NCBI GenBank assembly: GCA_046732855.1
Contig: JBKPNX010000064.1
Coordinates: 5,472 to 69,471, forward strand
Direction of reading: 5' to 3'
Length of the DNA: 64,000 nt
DNA from: JBKPNX01 sp046732855
Lineage (GTDB): Bacteria; Pseudomonadota; Alphaproteobacteria; Geminicoccales; Geminicoccaceae
Under the pieces are notes generated by a model, which saw only the letters and a list, made by a program, of their open reading frames with translations, did no database searches and was not told the origin of the DNA. Within the stretch, counting starts at the first letter, position 1. Each line of letters opens with the position of its first letter. Below are positions 17,141 to 28,105 of this stretch, piece after piece. Made by a program: the position numbers and the translations under genes.

Positions 17141-18328
17141 ATGGAGGATGCCGTGCGCAACAACCCGCGAGCGGCAGGGCTGCAGGCTCTGGTTGTCGCA
17201 GGGGCGCTGGCGCTTGCGGCGTGCGACGGCTCGAATGGTCAGGGCGGGGCCACCGCGGCGCCGCCGCCGCCCGAGGTCACCGTCGCCAAGCCACGCGTCC
17301 AGAAGCTGGTCGAATGGACCGAGTTTACCGGACGGTTCGAGGCGGAACAGCTGGTCGACGTCCGAGCCCGAGTGTCCGGCTACCTCGCCACCATTGACTT
17401 TGAGGACGGACAGATGGTCGAGAAAGGCCAGAACCTGTTTCTGATCGATCCGCGCCCGTTCGAGGCGGCGCTGGCGCACGCCCAGGCCGACCTCGCGAGC
17501 GCCCGGGCGCAGCTCGAGCTCGCCAAGCTGCAGTTCGAGCGCGTCGCCGCGCTGGTCGGCAGTCCGGCCTTTGCCCAGACGAACTACGACCAGCGGCTGC
17601 AGGAGCGCCAGGCCGCCGAGGCGAGCCTCGGAGCCGCGCAGGCCGCCGTGGAGCAGGCCAGACTGAACCTCGACTACACGCAGATCTCGGCCCCGGTCGG
17701 CGGGCGGATCTCCGACCGCCGGGTCGACATCGGCAATCTGGTCACCGAAACGACGGTGCTCACCACGATCGTGTCGCAGAGCCCGATCTATTTCGTCTTC
17801 GACATGAGCGAGGCCGACTTCCTCGCCTATCAGCGCGCCGTGCTGGCGGGCAAGCTACCCTCGACCCGCGATCGCTCGACCATCGTCAATGTCAAGCTGG
17901 TCGACGAGGAAAACTGGCATCGGCAAGGGCAGATGAACTTCGTCGACAACGTCGTCGATGAGGCCGCGGGCACCGTGCGCGCGCGCGCCGAGTTCCTCAA
18001 CCCAGACTTCCTGATCCAACCCGGCCAGTTCGGCACGATCCGCATCCCCGGCTCGCCAGAATACCCGGCGATACTGATCCCCGACGAGGCGATCGTCACC
18101 GATCAGGCGCAAAAGCTGGTCATGACTGTGACCGCGGACAACAAGATCGAGCCGCGCGTGATTCGCCCGGGACCGACGGAGCTCGGCCTGCGCATCGTGC
18201 GGCGCGGCCTCAAGCCGGACGATCGAATCGTGATCAACGGCCTGATGCGGGTGCGCCCGGGCATGCAGGTGACGCCCAAGGAGGGCCAGATCGAGCTGCC
18301 GTCGCCGCCCGCGGTATCCGAAGGCTGA
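17141..18328 (+). CDS. RND efflux periplasmic adaptor lipoprotein (MexA/AcrA type)
   Basis: Adaptor subunit of the tripartite pump encoded with the permease 18 bases downstream. ATG 17141 is preceded by GGAGGG; a very long upstream in-frame extension is rejected because it runs through the DUF3303 gene. A lipoprotein signal ends in GALALAACDG. The domains are barrel-sandwich (VDVRARVSGYLATIDFEDGQMVEKGQNLFLID), hairpin at about 100-165, second lipoyl half (NLDYTQISAPVGGRISDRRV), beta-barrel and membrane-proximal domain (IVINGLMRVRPGMQVTP). Length 395 residues is typical. No outer-membrane channel gene is adjacent, so a shared TolC-like protein is presumably used. Confidence 0.93.
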   Translation: MEDAVRNNPRAAGLQALVVAGALALAACDGSNGQGGATAAPPPPEVTVAKPRVQKLVEWTEFTGRFEAEQLVDVRARVSGYLATIDFEDGQMVEKGQNLFLIDPRPFEAALAHAQADLASARAQLELAKLQFERVAALVGSPAFAQTNYDQRLQERQAAEASLGAAQAAVEQARLNLDYTQISAPVGGRISDRRVDIGNLVTETTVLTTIVSQSPIYFVFDMSEADFLAYQRAVLAGKLPSTRDRSTIVNVKLVDEENWHRQGQMNFVDNVVDEAAGTVRARAEFLNPDFLIQPGQFGTIRIPGSPEYPAILIPDEAIVTDQAQKLVMTVTADNKIEPRVIRPGPTELGLRIVRRGLKPDDRIVINGLMRVRPGMQVTPKEGQIELPSPPAVSEG

Positions 18329-18346
18329 GCGGCCGGAGCCGCGGTC

Positions 18347-21300
18347 ATGCGCTTCGGGCACTTCTTCGTCGACCGGCCGATCTTCGCGTCCGTCGTCTCG
18401 ATCCTGATCATCCTGCTCGGCGCCACCGCCTACCTGAGCCTGCCGGTCGCCCAGTACCCGGAGATCGCACCGCCAACCATCCAGGTGACCGCGAGCTACC
18501 CCGGCGCCTCGGCCGAGGTCGTGAGCGATACCGTCTCGACCCCGCTCGAGCAGGAGATCAACGGCGTCGAGGGCATGCTCTACATGGTCAGCCAGGCGAC
18601 CGCCGACGGCCAGCTGTCGCTGTCGGTGACGTTCGCGCTGGGCACCGATCTCGACATCGCCCAGGTCCTGGTCCAGAACCGGGTTGAGATCGCCGAGCCG
18701 CGCCTGCCCGAGGAGGTGCGCCAGATCGGCGTCACGGTACGCAAGAACTCGCCCGATCTGCTGATGGTGATCCACCTCAGCTCGCCCGACAACTCCCGCG
18801 ACCAGCTGTACATCTCAAACTACGCGACGCTGCAGATCCGGGACGTACTGGCCCGGCTCGATGGCGTCGGCGATGTGCGCGTCTTCGGCTCGCGCAACTA
18901 TTCGATGCGTATCTGGCTCGACCCCGACAAGGTGGCGGCGCGCAACCTCACCGCGGGCGACGTGGTTCAGGCACTGCGCGGCCAGAACGTGCAGGTCGCC
19001 TCGGGCGTGCTGAACCAGCCGCCCGTGCCCGACCAGGGCGCCTTCCAGCTCAACGTCGAGACCCTCGGCCGCCTCAAGGACGCCAAGGAATTCGAGAATA
19101 TCGTGGTCAAGACCGAGCCCGGCGGCCGGGTCACGCGTGTCCGCGACATCGCCAGGGTCGAGCTCGGCGCCCAGGACTACACCGCCAACGGTTATCTCGA
19201 CCGGCAACCGGCGGTGCCGCTCCTGATCTTCCAGCAGCCGGGCTCGAACGCGCTCGCGACCGCCGGCCGGCTGCTCGCGACCATGGCCGAGCTGGCGCAG
19301 AGCTTCCCTTCGGGTCTGCGCTACGACGTGAAATACAACCCGACCGAGTTCATCGCCGAGTCGGTCCAGGCGGTGATCGACACGATCTACGAGGCAATGA
19401 TTCTGGTCGTCCTCGTGGTGATCCTGTTCCTGCAGACCTGGCGCGCCTCGATCATCCCGATCGTCGCCATCCCGATCTCGCTGATCGGCACTTTCGCAGT
19501 GATGGCGGCGTTCGGCTTCTCGCTCAACAACCTGTCCCTGTTCGGCCTTGTCCTGGCGATCGGCATCGTGGTCGACGATGCGATCGTGGTGGTCGAGAAC
19601 GTCCAACGCAACCTCGAGCAGGGCATGAGCCCCAAGGACGCGGCGCACCGCACGATCGACGAGGTCGGCAACGCCCTGGTCGCGATCGCCCTCGTGCTGG
19701 GGGCGGTGTTCATTCCGGCCGCCTTCATCAGCGGCATCTCGGGCCAGTTCTTCCGGCAATTCGCGATCACCATCGCAGCGGCCACCGGCATCTCCCTCAT
19801 TGTCTCGCTGACGCTCAGCCCGGCGCTGTGCGCGCTGCTGCTCAAGCCGCCGCAGGCCGAGACGAAATCGCGACCGCTGCTGCTCCGCCCGGTGCACGGC
19901 TTCTTTGCCGGCTTCAACTGGCTGTTCGACCGACTGGCGCGCGGCTACGGCAGCGTGACCCGACGGCTGGTCCGGCTGACCGCGGTCGTGCTCGTGGTTT
20001 ACGCCGGCCTGATCGCGCTGACCGGCTGGCAGTTCGAGCGCGCGCCCACGGGCTTCATCCCGCCGCAGGACATCGGCTACCTGATCACGGTGATCCAGCT
20101 GCCGCCCGGGTCCTCGCTCGCCCGCACCGACGCGGTCGTGCGGCGCGCCACGGAGATCATTCTGGACACCGAGGGCGTCGTCGCCACGGCGTCGTTCGCA
20201 GGGTTCGACGGCGCAACGTTCACAAATGCTCCGAACGCCGGCGCAATCTTCTCGCCGCTTGCGCCCTTCGAAGATCGCGCCGCGTCCGGCCGGAGCGCGA
20301 GCGTCATCCTCGCCGACCTGAACGCCAAGCTGTCGACCATCCAGGAAGCCTTCATCGTCGTGATCGCGCCGCCGCCGGTGCGCGGCATCGGCACCGCCGG
20401 CGGCTTCAAGATGATGGTTCAGGACCGGCGCGGCCGCGGGCTCCAGGCGCTTGAGGCGGCGACCCAGGCGCTGGTCGCCGCCGCCAATCAGACGCCGGGC
20501 CTGCTCAACGTATTCTCGCTGTTCAACACCCGCACGCCCAAGATCTACGCCGACATCGACCGGGTGAAAGCCGAGATGCTCGGGGTCACGCCGGAGCAGG
20601 TATTCGAAGCGCTCGAGGTCTATATCGGCTCGATCTACGTCAACGACTTCAACCTGTTCGGGCGGACGTTCCGGGTCACGGCCCAGGCCGATGCGCCGTT
20701 CCGCACGGACCTGCGCGAGGTCACCAGGCTGAAGACGCGCAGCAACCAGGGCGCGATGGTGCCGCTCGGCTCGGTCGCGACCTTCCGCGACATCAGCGGA
20801 CCCTATCGGGTGCCACGCTACAATCTCTATCCGGCGGCCGAGGTCCAGGGCAGCGCTGCATCCGGCACCTCTACCGGCACCGCGCTCGCCAAGATGGAGG
20901 ACTTGGCCGCGCAGGTGCTGCCTTACGGCTTCGGCTACGAGTGGACCGAGCTCGCGCTGCAGGAGAAGCTGGCGGGTGGCGGGCTCCTGGTGTTCATCGC
21001 CTCGGTGGTGTTCGTGTTCCTTCTGCTCGCGGCGCAGTACGAAAGCTGGCTTCTGCCGCTGGCCGTGATCCTGATCGTACCGATGTGCCTGCTGGCCGCG
21101 GTCAGCGGGTTGTTGCTGCGCGGCATGGACGTCAACATCCTCGCCCAGATCGGCTTTGTCGTGCTGGTCGGGCTCGCCGCGAAGAACGCGATTCTTATCG
21201 TCGAGTTTGCGCGACAGGGCGAGGAGCACGGGCTCGACCGCTTCGCGGCCGCGACCGAAGCCGCACGGACCAGGCTGCGCCCGATCCTGATGACCTCGTT

Positions 21301-21520
21301 CGCGTTCATCCTCGGCGTGGTGCCGCTGATGCTGGCGACCGGCGCCGGCGCCGAGATGCGCCAGTCGCTCGGAACCGCGGTGTTCTTCGGCATGCTCGGC
21401 GTGACCTTCTTCGGCCTGATCTTCACGCCGGTGTTCTATGTGGCGTGCCGGCGTCTCGCCCTGCTGCGCCAGCCGCGCGAGGGCCGGCGCGTCGGGCTGG
21501 AGGGCGCGGCGGCGGACTGA
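18347..21520 (+). CDS. RND multidrug efflux permease (HAE1/AcrB family)
   Basis: Proton-driven inner-membrane pump of 1057 residues, a standard full length. The N-terminus MRFGHFFVDRPIFASVVSIL and VAQYPEIAPPTIQVTASYPG are typical of HAE1 members. The paired TM4 aspartates that relay protons are present in AIGIVVDDAIVVVENVQRNL, and the C-terminal half has the equivalent GLAAKNAILIVEFA. Twelve membrane helices and two large periplasmic loops are evident. It follows its adaptor directly, and its TGA overlaps the start of an ABC permease gene (TGATG). Substrates cannot be inferred from sequence alone. Confidence 0.96.
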   Translation: MRFGHFFVDRPIFASVVSILIILLGATAYLSLPVAQYPEIAPPTIQVTASYPGASAEVVSDTVSTPLEQEINGVEGMLYMVSQATADGQLSLSVTFALGTDLDIAQVLVQNRVEIAEPRLPEEVRQIGVTVRKNSPDLLMVIHLSSPDNSRDQLYISNYATLQIRDVLARLDGVGDVRVFGSRNYSMRIWLDPDKVAARNLTAGDVVQALRGQNVQVASGVLNQPPVPDQGAFQLNVETLGRLKDAKEFENIVVKTEPGGRVTRVRDIARVELGAQDYTANGYLDRQPAVPLLIFQQPGSNALATAGRLLATMAELAQSFPSGLRYDVKYNPTEFIAESVQAVIDTIYEAMILVVLVVILFLQTWRASIIPIVAIPISLIGTFAVMAAFGFSLNNLSLFGLVLAIGIVVDDAIVVVENVQRNLEQGMSPKDAAHRTIDEVGNALVAIALVLGAVFIPAAFISGISGQFFRQFAITIAAATGISLIVSLTLSPALCALLLKPPQAETKSRPLLLRPVHGFFAGFNWLFDRLARGYGSVTRRLVRLTAVVLVVYAGLIALTGWQFERAPTGFIPPQDIGYLITVIQLPPGSSLARTDAVVRRATEIILDTEGVVATASFAGFDGATFTNAPNAGAIFSPLAPFEDRAASGRSASVILADLNAKLSTIQEAFIVVIAPPPVRGIGTAGGFKMMVQDRRGRGLQALEAATQALVAAANQTPGLLNVFSLFNTRTPKIYADIDRVKAEMLGVTPEQVFEALEVYIGSIYVNDFNLFGRTFRVTAQADAPFRTDLREVTRLKTRSNQGAMVPLGSVATFRDISGPYRVPRYNLYPAAEVQGSAASGTSTGTALAKMEDLAAQVLPYGFGYEWTELALQEKLAGGGLLVFIASVVFVFLLLAAQYESWLLPLAVILIVPMCLLAAVSGLLLRGMDVNILAQIGFVVLVGLAAKNAILIVEFARQGEEHGLDRFAAATEAARTRLRPILMTSFAFILGVVPLMLATGAGAEMRQSLGTAVFFGMLGVTFFGLIFTPVFYVACRRLALLRQPREGRRVGLEGAAAD

Positions 21521-22440
21521 TGAGCGTCGCTTTGCCCTCGGGCCAGCCGCCGTGGCGGGCCTGGCTGCTCAGCGATACGCCGGCCTCGGCGCTGCAGGCG
21601 CGGCTCGGTCGGGCCTATCTGTCGTGGCTGATCTTCGCGCGCAATCCTCTCGCCATGATCGGCCTCACGATCGTGCTCGCGCTGCTCGCGGTCGCCGCGC
21701 TCGCGCCGCTGCTCGCCACTTACTCGCCGACCCAGCAGGTGCTCGCCGACCGGCTGCAGCCGCCGTCTGCCGCGCACTGGCTCGGCACCGACGAGCTGGG
21801 CCGGGACATCTACTCGCGCGTCATCCATGGTTCGCGGCTCACGCTCTACATCGTCGGGCTTGTGGTGCTGCTGGTCGGCCCCGTCGGCCTGCTGGTCGGC
21901 ACGGTCGCCGGCTACCTTGGCGGCTGGCTCGACACCGTGCTGATGCGCATCACCGATGTGTTCCTCGCCTTTCCGCGCCTGATCCTTGCCCTCGCGTTCG
22001 TCGCGGCGCTCGGCCCCGGCATCGAGAACGCCATCATCGCGATCGCGATCACGGCGTGGCCGCCCTACGCGCGCATCGCGCGCGCCGAGACCATCACGGT
22101 GCGCAACTCCGACTTCATCGCGGCCATCCGGCTCCAGGGCGCCTCGAGCGCGCGGATCATCTGGGGGCACATCGTGCCGCTGTGCACCTCGTCGCTCATC
22201 GTGCGCCTCACGCTCGACATGGCGGGCATCATCCTGACCGCCGCCGGCCTCGGCTTTCTCGGCCTCGGCGCCCAGCCGCCGCTGCCCGAGTGGGGCGCGA
22301 TGATCTCGAGCGGCCGGCAATACCTGCTCGAGCAGTGGTGGGTCGCGACGATGCCCGGGATCGCGATCCTGATCGTGTCGCTCGGCTTCAATCTTCTAGG
22401 CGATGGCCTGCGCGACGTGCTCGACCCGCGTCAGACCTAG
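21520..22440 (+). CDS. Orphan DppC/OppC-type ABC transporter permease
   Basis: Permease subunit of the peptide/nickel importer class, 306 residues. An OppC-type N-terminal helix (ARNPLAMIGLTIVLALLAVA) precedes HWLGTDELGRDIYSRVIHGSR, which is diagnostic of DppC/OppC. The binding-protein-dependent transport domain then carries a recognisable EAA loop (AAIRLQGASSARIIWGHIVP) and ends LLGDGLRDVLDPR. The ATG shares a base with the RND permease stop. The partners expected for such a system (DppA, B, D, F) are absent on both sides. It converges with the response-regulator gene, the two stop codons overlapping at CTAG. Function without partners is uncertain. Confidence 0.9.
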   Translation: MSVALPSGQPPWRAWLLSDTPASALQARLGRAYLSWLIFARNPLAMIGLTIVLALLAVAALAPLLATYSPTQQVLADRLQPPSAAHWLGTDELGRDIYSRVIHGSRLTLYIVGLVVLLVGPVGLLVGTVAGYLGGWLDTVLMRITDVFLAFPRLILALAFVAALGPGIENAIIAIAITAWPPYARIARAETITVRNSDFIAAIRLQGASSARIIWGHIVPLCTSSLIVRLTLDMAGIILTAAGLGFLGLGAQPPLPEWGAMISSGRQYLLEQWWVATMPGIAILIVSLGFNLLGDGLRDVLDPRQT

Positions 22441-22862
22441 GCGAGGCGCCCCCTCGCCTTCTTGCCGGACGGCGGACGCGACGGAGCGCCGCCCTGCAGC
22501 GCGCTCAAGAGCGCCTCCTTCAGCTGCTGCGGCTGGCAGGGCTTCATCACAATCGGAGCTGCGGCATGTTGCGCGGGCAGGCTCGCCGCGGCATAGCCCG
22601 TGCAGAACGCGAACGGGATGGTCCGTTCGGCGAGCGCGTCGGCGACCGGGGTGACCAGCTGGCCGCCCACGTTGACGTCGAGCAGCGCGACGTGCAGCGC
22701 CTCCGCGCGCGCGACGGCCGTCGCCCGCTCCAGGCCGGCGAAGGGCCCAATCACCTCGCCGCCGAGCTCCCGCAGCATCGCGTCGAGGTCCAGGGACACC
22801 AGGAACTCGTCCTCGACGACGAGAATGCGCAGGCCGCGCAGATCAGCGCGTCTGACCGGCAA
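22437..22862 (-). CDS. Single-domain response regulator (CheY-like receiver)
   Basis: A 141-residue receiver with no output domain. LRILVVEDEFLVSLDLDAML carries the acidic pair (EDE), VALLDVNVGG holds the phospho-acceptor aspartate, and the threonine and lysine positions are in FCTGYAA and PIVMKPCQPQQL. A low-complexity basic tail follows. I place the start at a TTG (22860-22862) because GGGGAG lies about nine bases upstream and the receiver starts just after it. It overlaps the 3' end of the kinase gene by 20 bases, so the two are probably co-translated, and this receiver is the likely phosphorylation target. Confidence 0.85.
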   Translation of the reverse strand: MPVRRADLRGLRILVVEDEFLVSLDLDAMLRELGGEVIGPFAGLERATAVARAEALHVALLDVNVGGQLVTPVADALAERTIPFAFCTGYAAASLPAQHAAAPIVMKPCQPQQLKEALLSALQGGAPSRPPSGKKARGRLA

Positions 22863-24810
22863 CGCGGCGCTCTCCCCGCCAGGCGCCGGCGCCAGCGCGC
22901 ACTGCCCGACCGGCGACCGGCAGGTGGATGGTGCAATGCAGGCCGGCCCGACGGAAATCCAGCGCGACGCTGCCCTCAAGCTGGTAGGACAGCCCCCGCT
23001 CGATCAGCATCAGGCCGAAGCCCCGCCGCGGCGGCGCCCCGATCGGCGGACCGCCGCGCTCACGCCAGGTCAGGGTCAGTCGACGCCCCCGCGACCCCGC
23101 CCCCACCTGCGCGCCGATCTCGATGCTGCCCGAAGGACTGGCCAGTGCGCCATGCTTGGCGGCATTCGTCGCCAGTTCGTGCAGCGTGAGGCCGAGAGCG
23201 AGCGCGACGCTGGGCTCGAGGGACATGTCGTCGCCCTGGATGGTCACAATCGCCTCATCCGCCGGATGATACGCCGCCAGCTGTTCGCGGATCAGTTCGT
23301 GCAGCCCCGCCCTCGTGCCGCCGTGGTTCGCGAGCAGCGTATGCGCCTTGGCAAGCGCAGCCAGCCTACCGCTGAACGCGGCCGCGAAATGCTGGGGCGA
23401 GGCGTTCTTGCCGAGCGTGTGCGTGGCCAGCGATTGAGCTGTCGCGAGCGTATTCTTGACCCGATGGCTCAGCTCCTCGACCAGAAGGCGCTCCTGGCGC
23501 TCCGCCCGCTTGGCCTCGATCGCAATGGCCGCGGTCCGGCTGAGCACCTCCATCACCTGCAGATCCCCCGCGTCCGGCGCGCGCGACTGTCGGTGGTAGA
23601 TCGCAAAGACGCCGAGAACACGGTCGTCCTTCGCCAGGATCGGTGCCGACCAGCACGCCCGCAAGCGGTGCCGGCGCGCCAGCCCGCGATGCCCCTGCCA
23701 GTTAGCATCGGTCACGATGTCGGTCACGACCACCGCCTTGCGGCCCTGCGCGGTGATCGCACACGCGCCGGCGGCAGCGCCGACCGCAAGTCCGTCGATC
23801 GCCCGATTGAAACTGTCGGGCAGGCTCGGGGCGGCGCCGTGGCAGAGGTGCAAACCGTCGTCGTCGAGCAGCAGGATCGAGGCGAGGGCGTTGTATACCG
23901 AGCGCTCCTCGACGGTGCGCGCCAGCGAATCGAGCACGGCGGCGAGTGGGGCGCCCTCCGCGATCAGCTCGAGCGCTCGCTTCTGCCCGCCGATCACGAT
24001 CTCGGCCTGCTTGCGCTCGGTGATGTCGTTCGTGAAGCAGCGCGTATGGATGAACTTCTGGTCCGCGAAGTAAACGTTAGAGCTGATCAGGACATGCCTG
24101 ATCGAGCCGTCCTTGCAGCGCAGACGAGCTTCATAATTCGGCACCTGCTCGTTGCGGCTCAGCCGTTCGAGAATGTCTTCGATCGTCGCCGGATCGACAT
24201 GGAATTCGGCGATGTGCCGGCCGAGGTATTCGTCGCGCCGGTAGCCGAGCAGGTCGAGCTCGGCCTGATTCGCCCAGAGAATGATGCCGTCGGCATCGAC
24301 CCAGTGCAGGCCGATCACGGCCTTCTCCACGAAATCCTTGAGCTCTGCTTCGCTGCGCCGCAACGTTTCATCGGCAAGCCGCCGCTCGGAGACGTCGCGG
24401 CCGATGCCCGACGCGCCGACCACCGCACCCGTATGGTCGATGATCGGCGACATGGTCAGCGCGACGTCGATCCGCCGCCCGTCCCGGGTCAGGCGCTTCG
24501 TCTCCAGCGGCGGCACGCGCTCGCCGCGCGCCAGCCGCTCGTCCATGGTGCGCAGCTCCTCGCGCCGGTCCTCGGGCACGAGCAGCTCGATCGAGCGCCC
24601 GATCACCTCGGCGGCGGGGTAGCCGTACATCCGTTCGGCGGCGGCGTTCCAGCTGGTGATTGTCCCGTCGAGCTTCTTGCTGAGGATCGCATCGGACGAG
24701 AAGTCCACGATCCCGGCGAGCCAGGCTCCGTCGCGTTCGAACTCCGAGGCCCCCGCCCGATCCATGATCGGCGCCTCGGAGGCAGGTTCCTGCTGTTCTT
24801 CCTCAGTCAT
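22843..24810 (-). CDS. PAS-PAS-GAF HWE-family sensor histidine kinase
   Basis: A soluble 655-residue sensor with no membrane helices. Two PAS domains (about 30-145, including NAAAERMYGYPAAEVIGRSI, and 150-270, including WANQAELDLLGYRRDEYLGR) each end with a PAC strand. A GAF domain follows (about 285-430, with RACWSAPILAKDDRVLGVFA). The kinase core is of HWE type: H-box VEELSHRVKNTLATAQSLA, N-box LGLTLHELATNAAKHGAL and the W-x-E motif in TLTWRERGGPP. HWE kinases are common in Alphaproteobacteria and often mediate light or general stress responses. No cysteine motif for a LOV chromophore is visible in either PAS domain. Its partner is the overlapping receiver downstream. Confidence 0.93.
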   Translation of the reverse strand: MTEEEQQEPASEAPIMDRAGASEFERDGAWLAGIVDFSSDAILSKKLDGTITSWNAAAERMYGYPAAEVIGRSIELLVPEDRREELRTMDERLARGERVPPLETKRLTRDGRRIDVALTMSPIIDHTGAVVGASGIGRDVSERRLADETLRRSEAELKDFVEKAVIGLHWVDADGIILWANQAELDLLGYRRDEYLGRHIAEFHVDPATIEDILERLSRNEQVPNYEARLRCKDGSIRHVLISSNVYFADQKFIHTRCFTNDITERKQAEIVIGGQKRALELIAEGAPLAAVLDSLARTVEERSVYNALASILLLDDDGLHLCHGAAPSLPDSFNRAIDGLAVGAAAGACAITAQGRKAVVVTDIVTDANWQGHRGLARRHRLRACWSAPILAKDDRVLGVFAIYHRQSRAPDAGDLQVMEVLSRTAAIAIEAKRAERQERLLVEELSHRVKNTLATAQSLATHTLGKNASPQHFAAAFSGRLAALAKAHTLLANHGGTRAGLHELIREQLAAYHPADEAIVTIQGDDMSLEPSVALALGLTLHELATNAAKHGALASPSGSIEIGAQVGAGSRGRRLTLTWRERGGPPIGAPPRRGFGLMLIERGLSYQLEGSVALDFRRAGLHCTIHLPVAGRAVRAGAGAWRGERRVAGQTR

Positions 24811-25126
24811 CAGCTCGTCGCTGTAGTTCGCTCGACATTAGCGAAGATGAGCTGTATTTCCAGAAAAGCAATGAGACGTCTCCGCTGGCTGTCTCTGTCA
24901 GCGCCCGACCTGGACCAATAGACCGTGGGATTCCGCTTCGTCCAGGGCGCTCGACCGCGGTGCGGCGGATTGCGCGCCTGCGCATGCCTTCGCGTTGGGT
25001 CGACGTCTGCGAAACCTGACCGGCGGTTGAAAGCTGATCGGCTCTGATCGGGAACGGCGCCGCGCGGATGGAGACGGCCTACATGCGCAGTAGCGGGCGT
25101 CCCGGGCTACGACGTCGGGCATTGGA

Positions 25127-26110
25127 TCAGCTTTGAGCTTGGGCGAGGATCACGAAATCCTTGCTCGAGCGCGTGTCCGCCGTCGCCGGCAGGTCCGTGA
25201 GCATCATGGTCGCGCCCGGATGGAGCAGCGGTTGCAGGGCGCCCGAGGCCTGGGTCGGAATCTGCACCCGCTTCAGGGCATCCGTTGCCGCGTTGCCATT
25301 CTTGCCGTCCGCTGCGACCTCTTTGCCGACGCTCACCACGTGCCAGCGCTCCTGCCCGTTGCTCTGACCGGCGAGAACGAAGACGTGAGTGCCAAGCGGT
25401 TCGGCCGGATCGGCGATCGTGACCGGCGAGGTGACCACTTCGATGCCGTTCTGCAGCGCGTACAGCCCCTGGCTCGCGCCGCTGATCAGGATGCTGATCG
25501 GCCCGGCCGGCGGCGGGCTCGCGGCGCCCGGCCGGGCGCTCTGCACGTCCTGCTCGATTGCCGCGTTCCACAGGAGGCCGGGGTGCAGCACCTCCGCGGG
25601 TGCGGTCGCAGCATCGGCGATGATCACCGGCGTGCCGAGCTGGGTCACGGCAAAGAGCAGCTTAGAGAAGGCGAGCGGCAGGTGCACGCAGCCGTGGGAG
25701 TCCGGGTAGCCCGGCAGATTGCCGGCGTGCAGCGCGACCCCCGACCAGGTGAGCCGCTCCGTGAACGGCATCGACGCGTCGTTGTACCGGCTCGAATGGT
25801 GCGTTTTGTCCTTCTGCAGGATCGTGAACACGCCGGTCGGCGTGGCGTGGCCGGGGCGGCCGGTGGCGCAGGTCGAGACGCCGATCCGGATGCCGTCGCG
25901 ATAGACGTAGACCAGCTGATCCGGCAGCGAGACCACGATCGCGACCGGGCCTGCCTCGGCGCGCTCGGGATACCACACGAACTGCCCGGGCTTGAGGTCG
26001 CGGACGTCCTCGACCTCGGCCTCGGCCCACGCCGGCTTTAACCACCGCGCCGCCGCGACAGCCGCCGACCCGAGCGCAGAGCTGGTGAACAGGCGCCGCG
26101 AGATGCGCAT
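25127..26110 (-). CDS. L,D-transpeptidase (YkuD) with a Tat-type signal peptide
   Basis: Periplasmic cell-wall cross-linking or lipoprotein-attaching enzyme of 327 residues. The N-terminus MRISRRLFTSSALGSAAVAA has a twin-arginine motif (S-R-R-L-F), suggesting export folded by Tat. The YkuD domain runs at about residues 50-180 (AIVVSLPDQLVYVYRDGIRI, then HHSSRYNDASMPF) with the catalytic motif HAGNLPGYPDSHGCVHLP containing the nucleophile cysteine. About 140 further residues form an additional C-terminal region I cannot classify. Start is ATG 26108-26110 with GGAGGAAC upstream; the longer open frame upstream is non-coding in appearance. Confidence 0.92.
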   Translation of the reverse strand: MRISRRLFTSSALGSAAVAAARWLKPAWAEAEVEDVRDLKPGQFVWYPERAEAGPVAIVVSLPDQLVYVYRDGIRIGVSTCATGRPGHATPTGVFTILQKDKTHHSSRYNDASMPFTERLTWSGVALHAGNLPGYPDSHGCVHLPLAFSKLLFAVTQLGTPVIIADAATAPAEVLHPGLLWNAAIEQDVQSARPGAASPPPAGPISILISGASQGLYALQNGIEVVTSPVTIADPAEPLGTHVFVLAGQSNGQERWHVVSVGKEVAADGKNGNAATDALKRVQIPTQASGALQPLLHPGATMMLTDLPATADTRSSKDFVILAQAQS

Positions 26111-26436
26111 CGGCGTTCCTCCGGTTCCGTTGCCTAGGTGGTAGCTCCGGGCCGCTGCTCCGGCAAGCTCGACCGCGCCGCGTCCGCCCAGCGCGCCCTG
26201 CGACCCAGTGCCGATCGGCCGCGCCGGCGCGCCTTGCGTTAGGTCAGGGCCCTTGCCACACCGGTCACACCGCGCGGTCACCCGCAGCCCCGTCGGCCGC
26301 GCTTTTTGCTGTCCCGCCCCGCCCCACTGAGGCACCATGGGCGCCTGGACGTGACCCGGTCCATAAGAGTATCTCCGGGCGCATCGGCCGGGACGAACGA
26401 AGCGGGCGCGCACCACGCAAACGCAGCGAGGGCACC

Positions 26437-27942
<1,506 letters not shown>

Positions 27943-28105
27943 AAGAACAGGTGTGTGGCGGTGTGCAGGCTCGCGGCCTTTTTGATATGACTGCACGCAC
28001 AAGTCCACGGCACCAGGTCACTCGCAACGCGCGCCACTTCCCGATGTCCGACGACCTCCTGATACCCTATGAGTAGCGCACCTGGCGCGCGGCCGGGAAT
28101 GGCGC

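Noticed and set aside
18815..21229. An 804-codon open frame on the minus strand opposite the RND permease
   Set aside because: The plus strand encodes a complete AcrB-type protein; the antisense frame is open because of GC-rich codon structure and its product is rich in R, D, H and Q without any domain.
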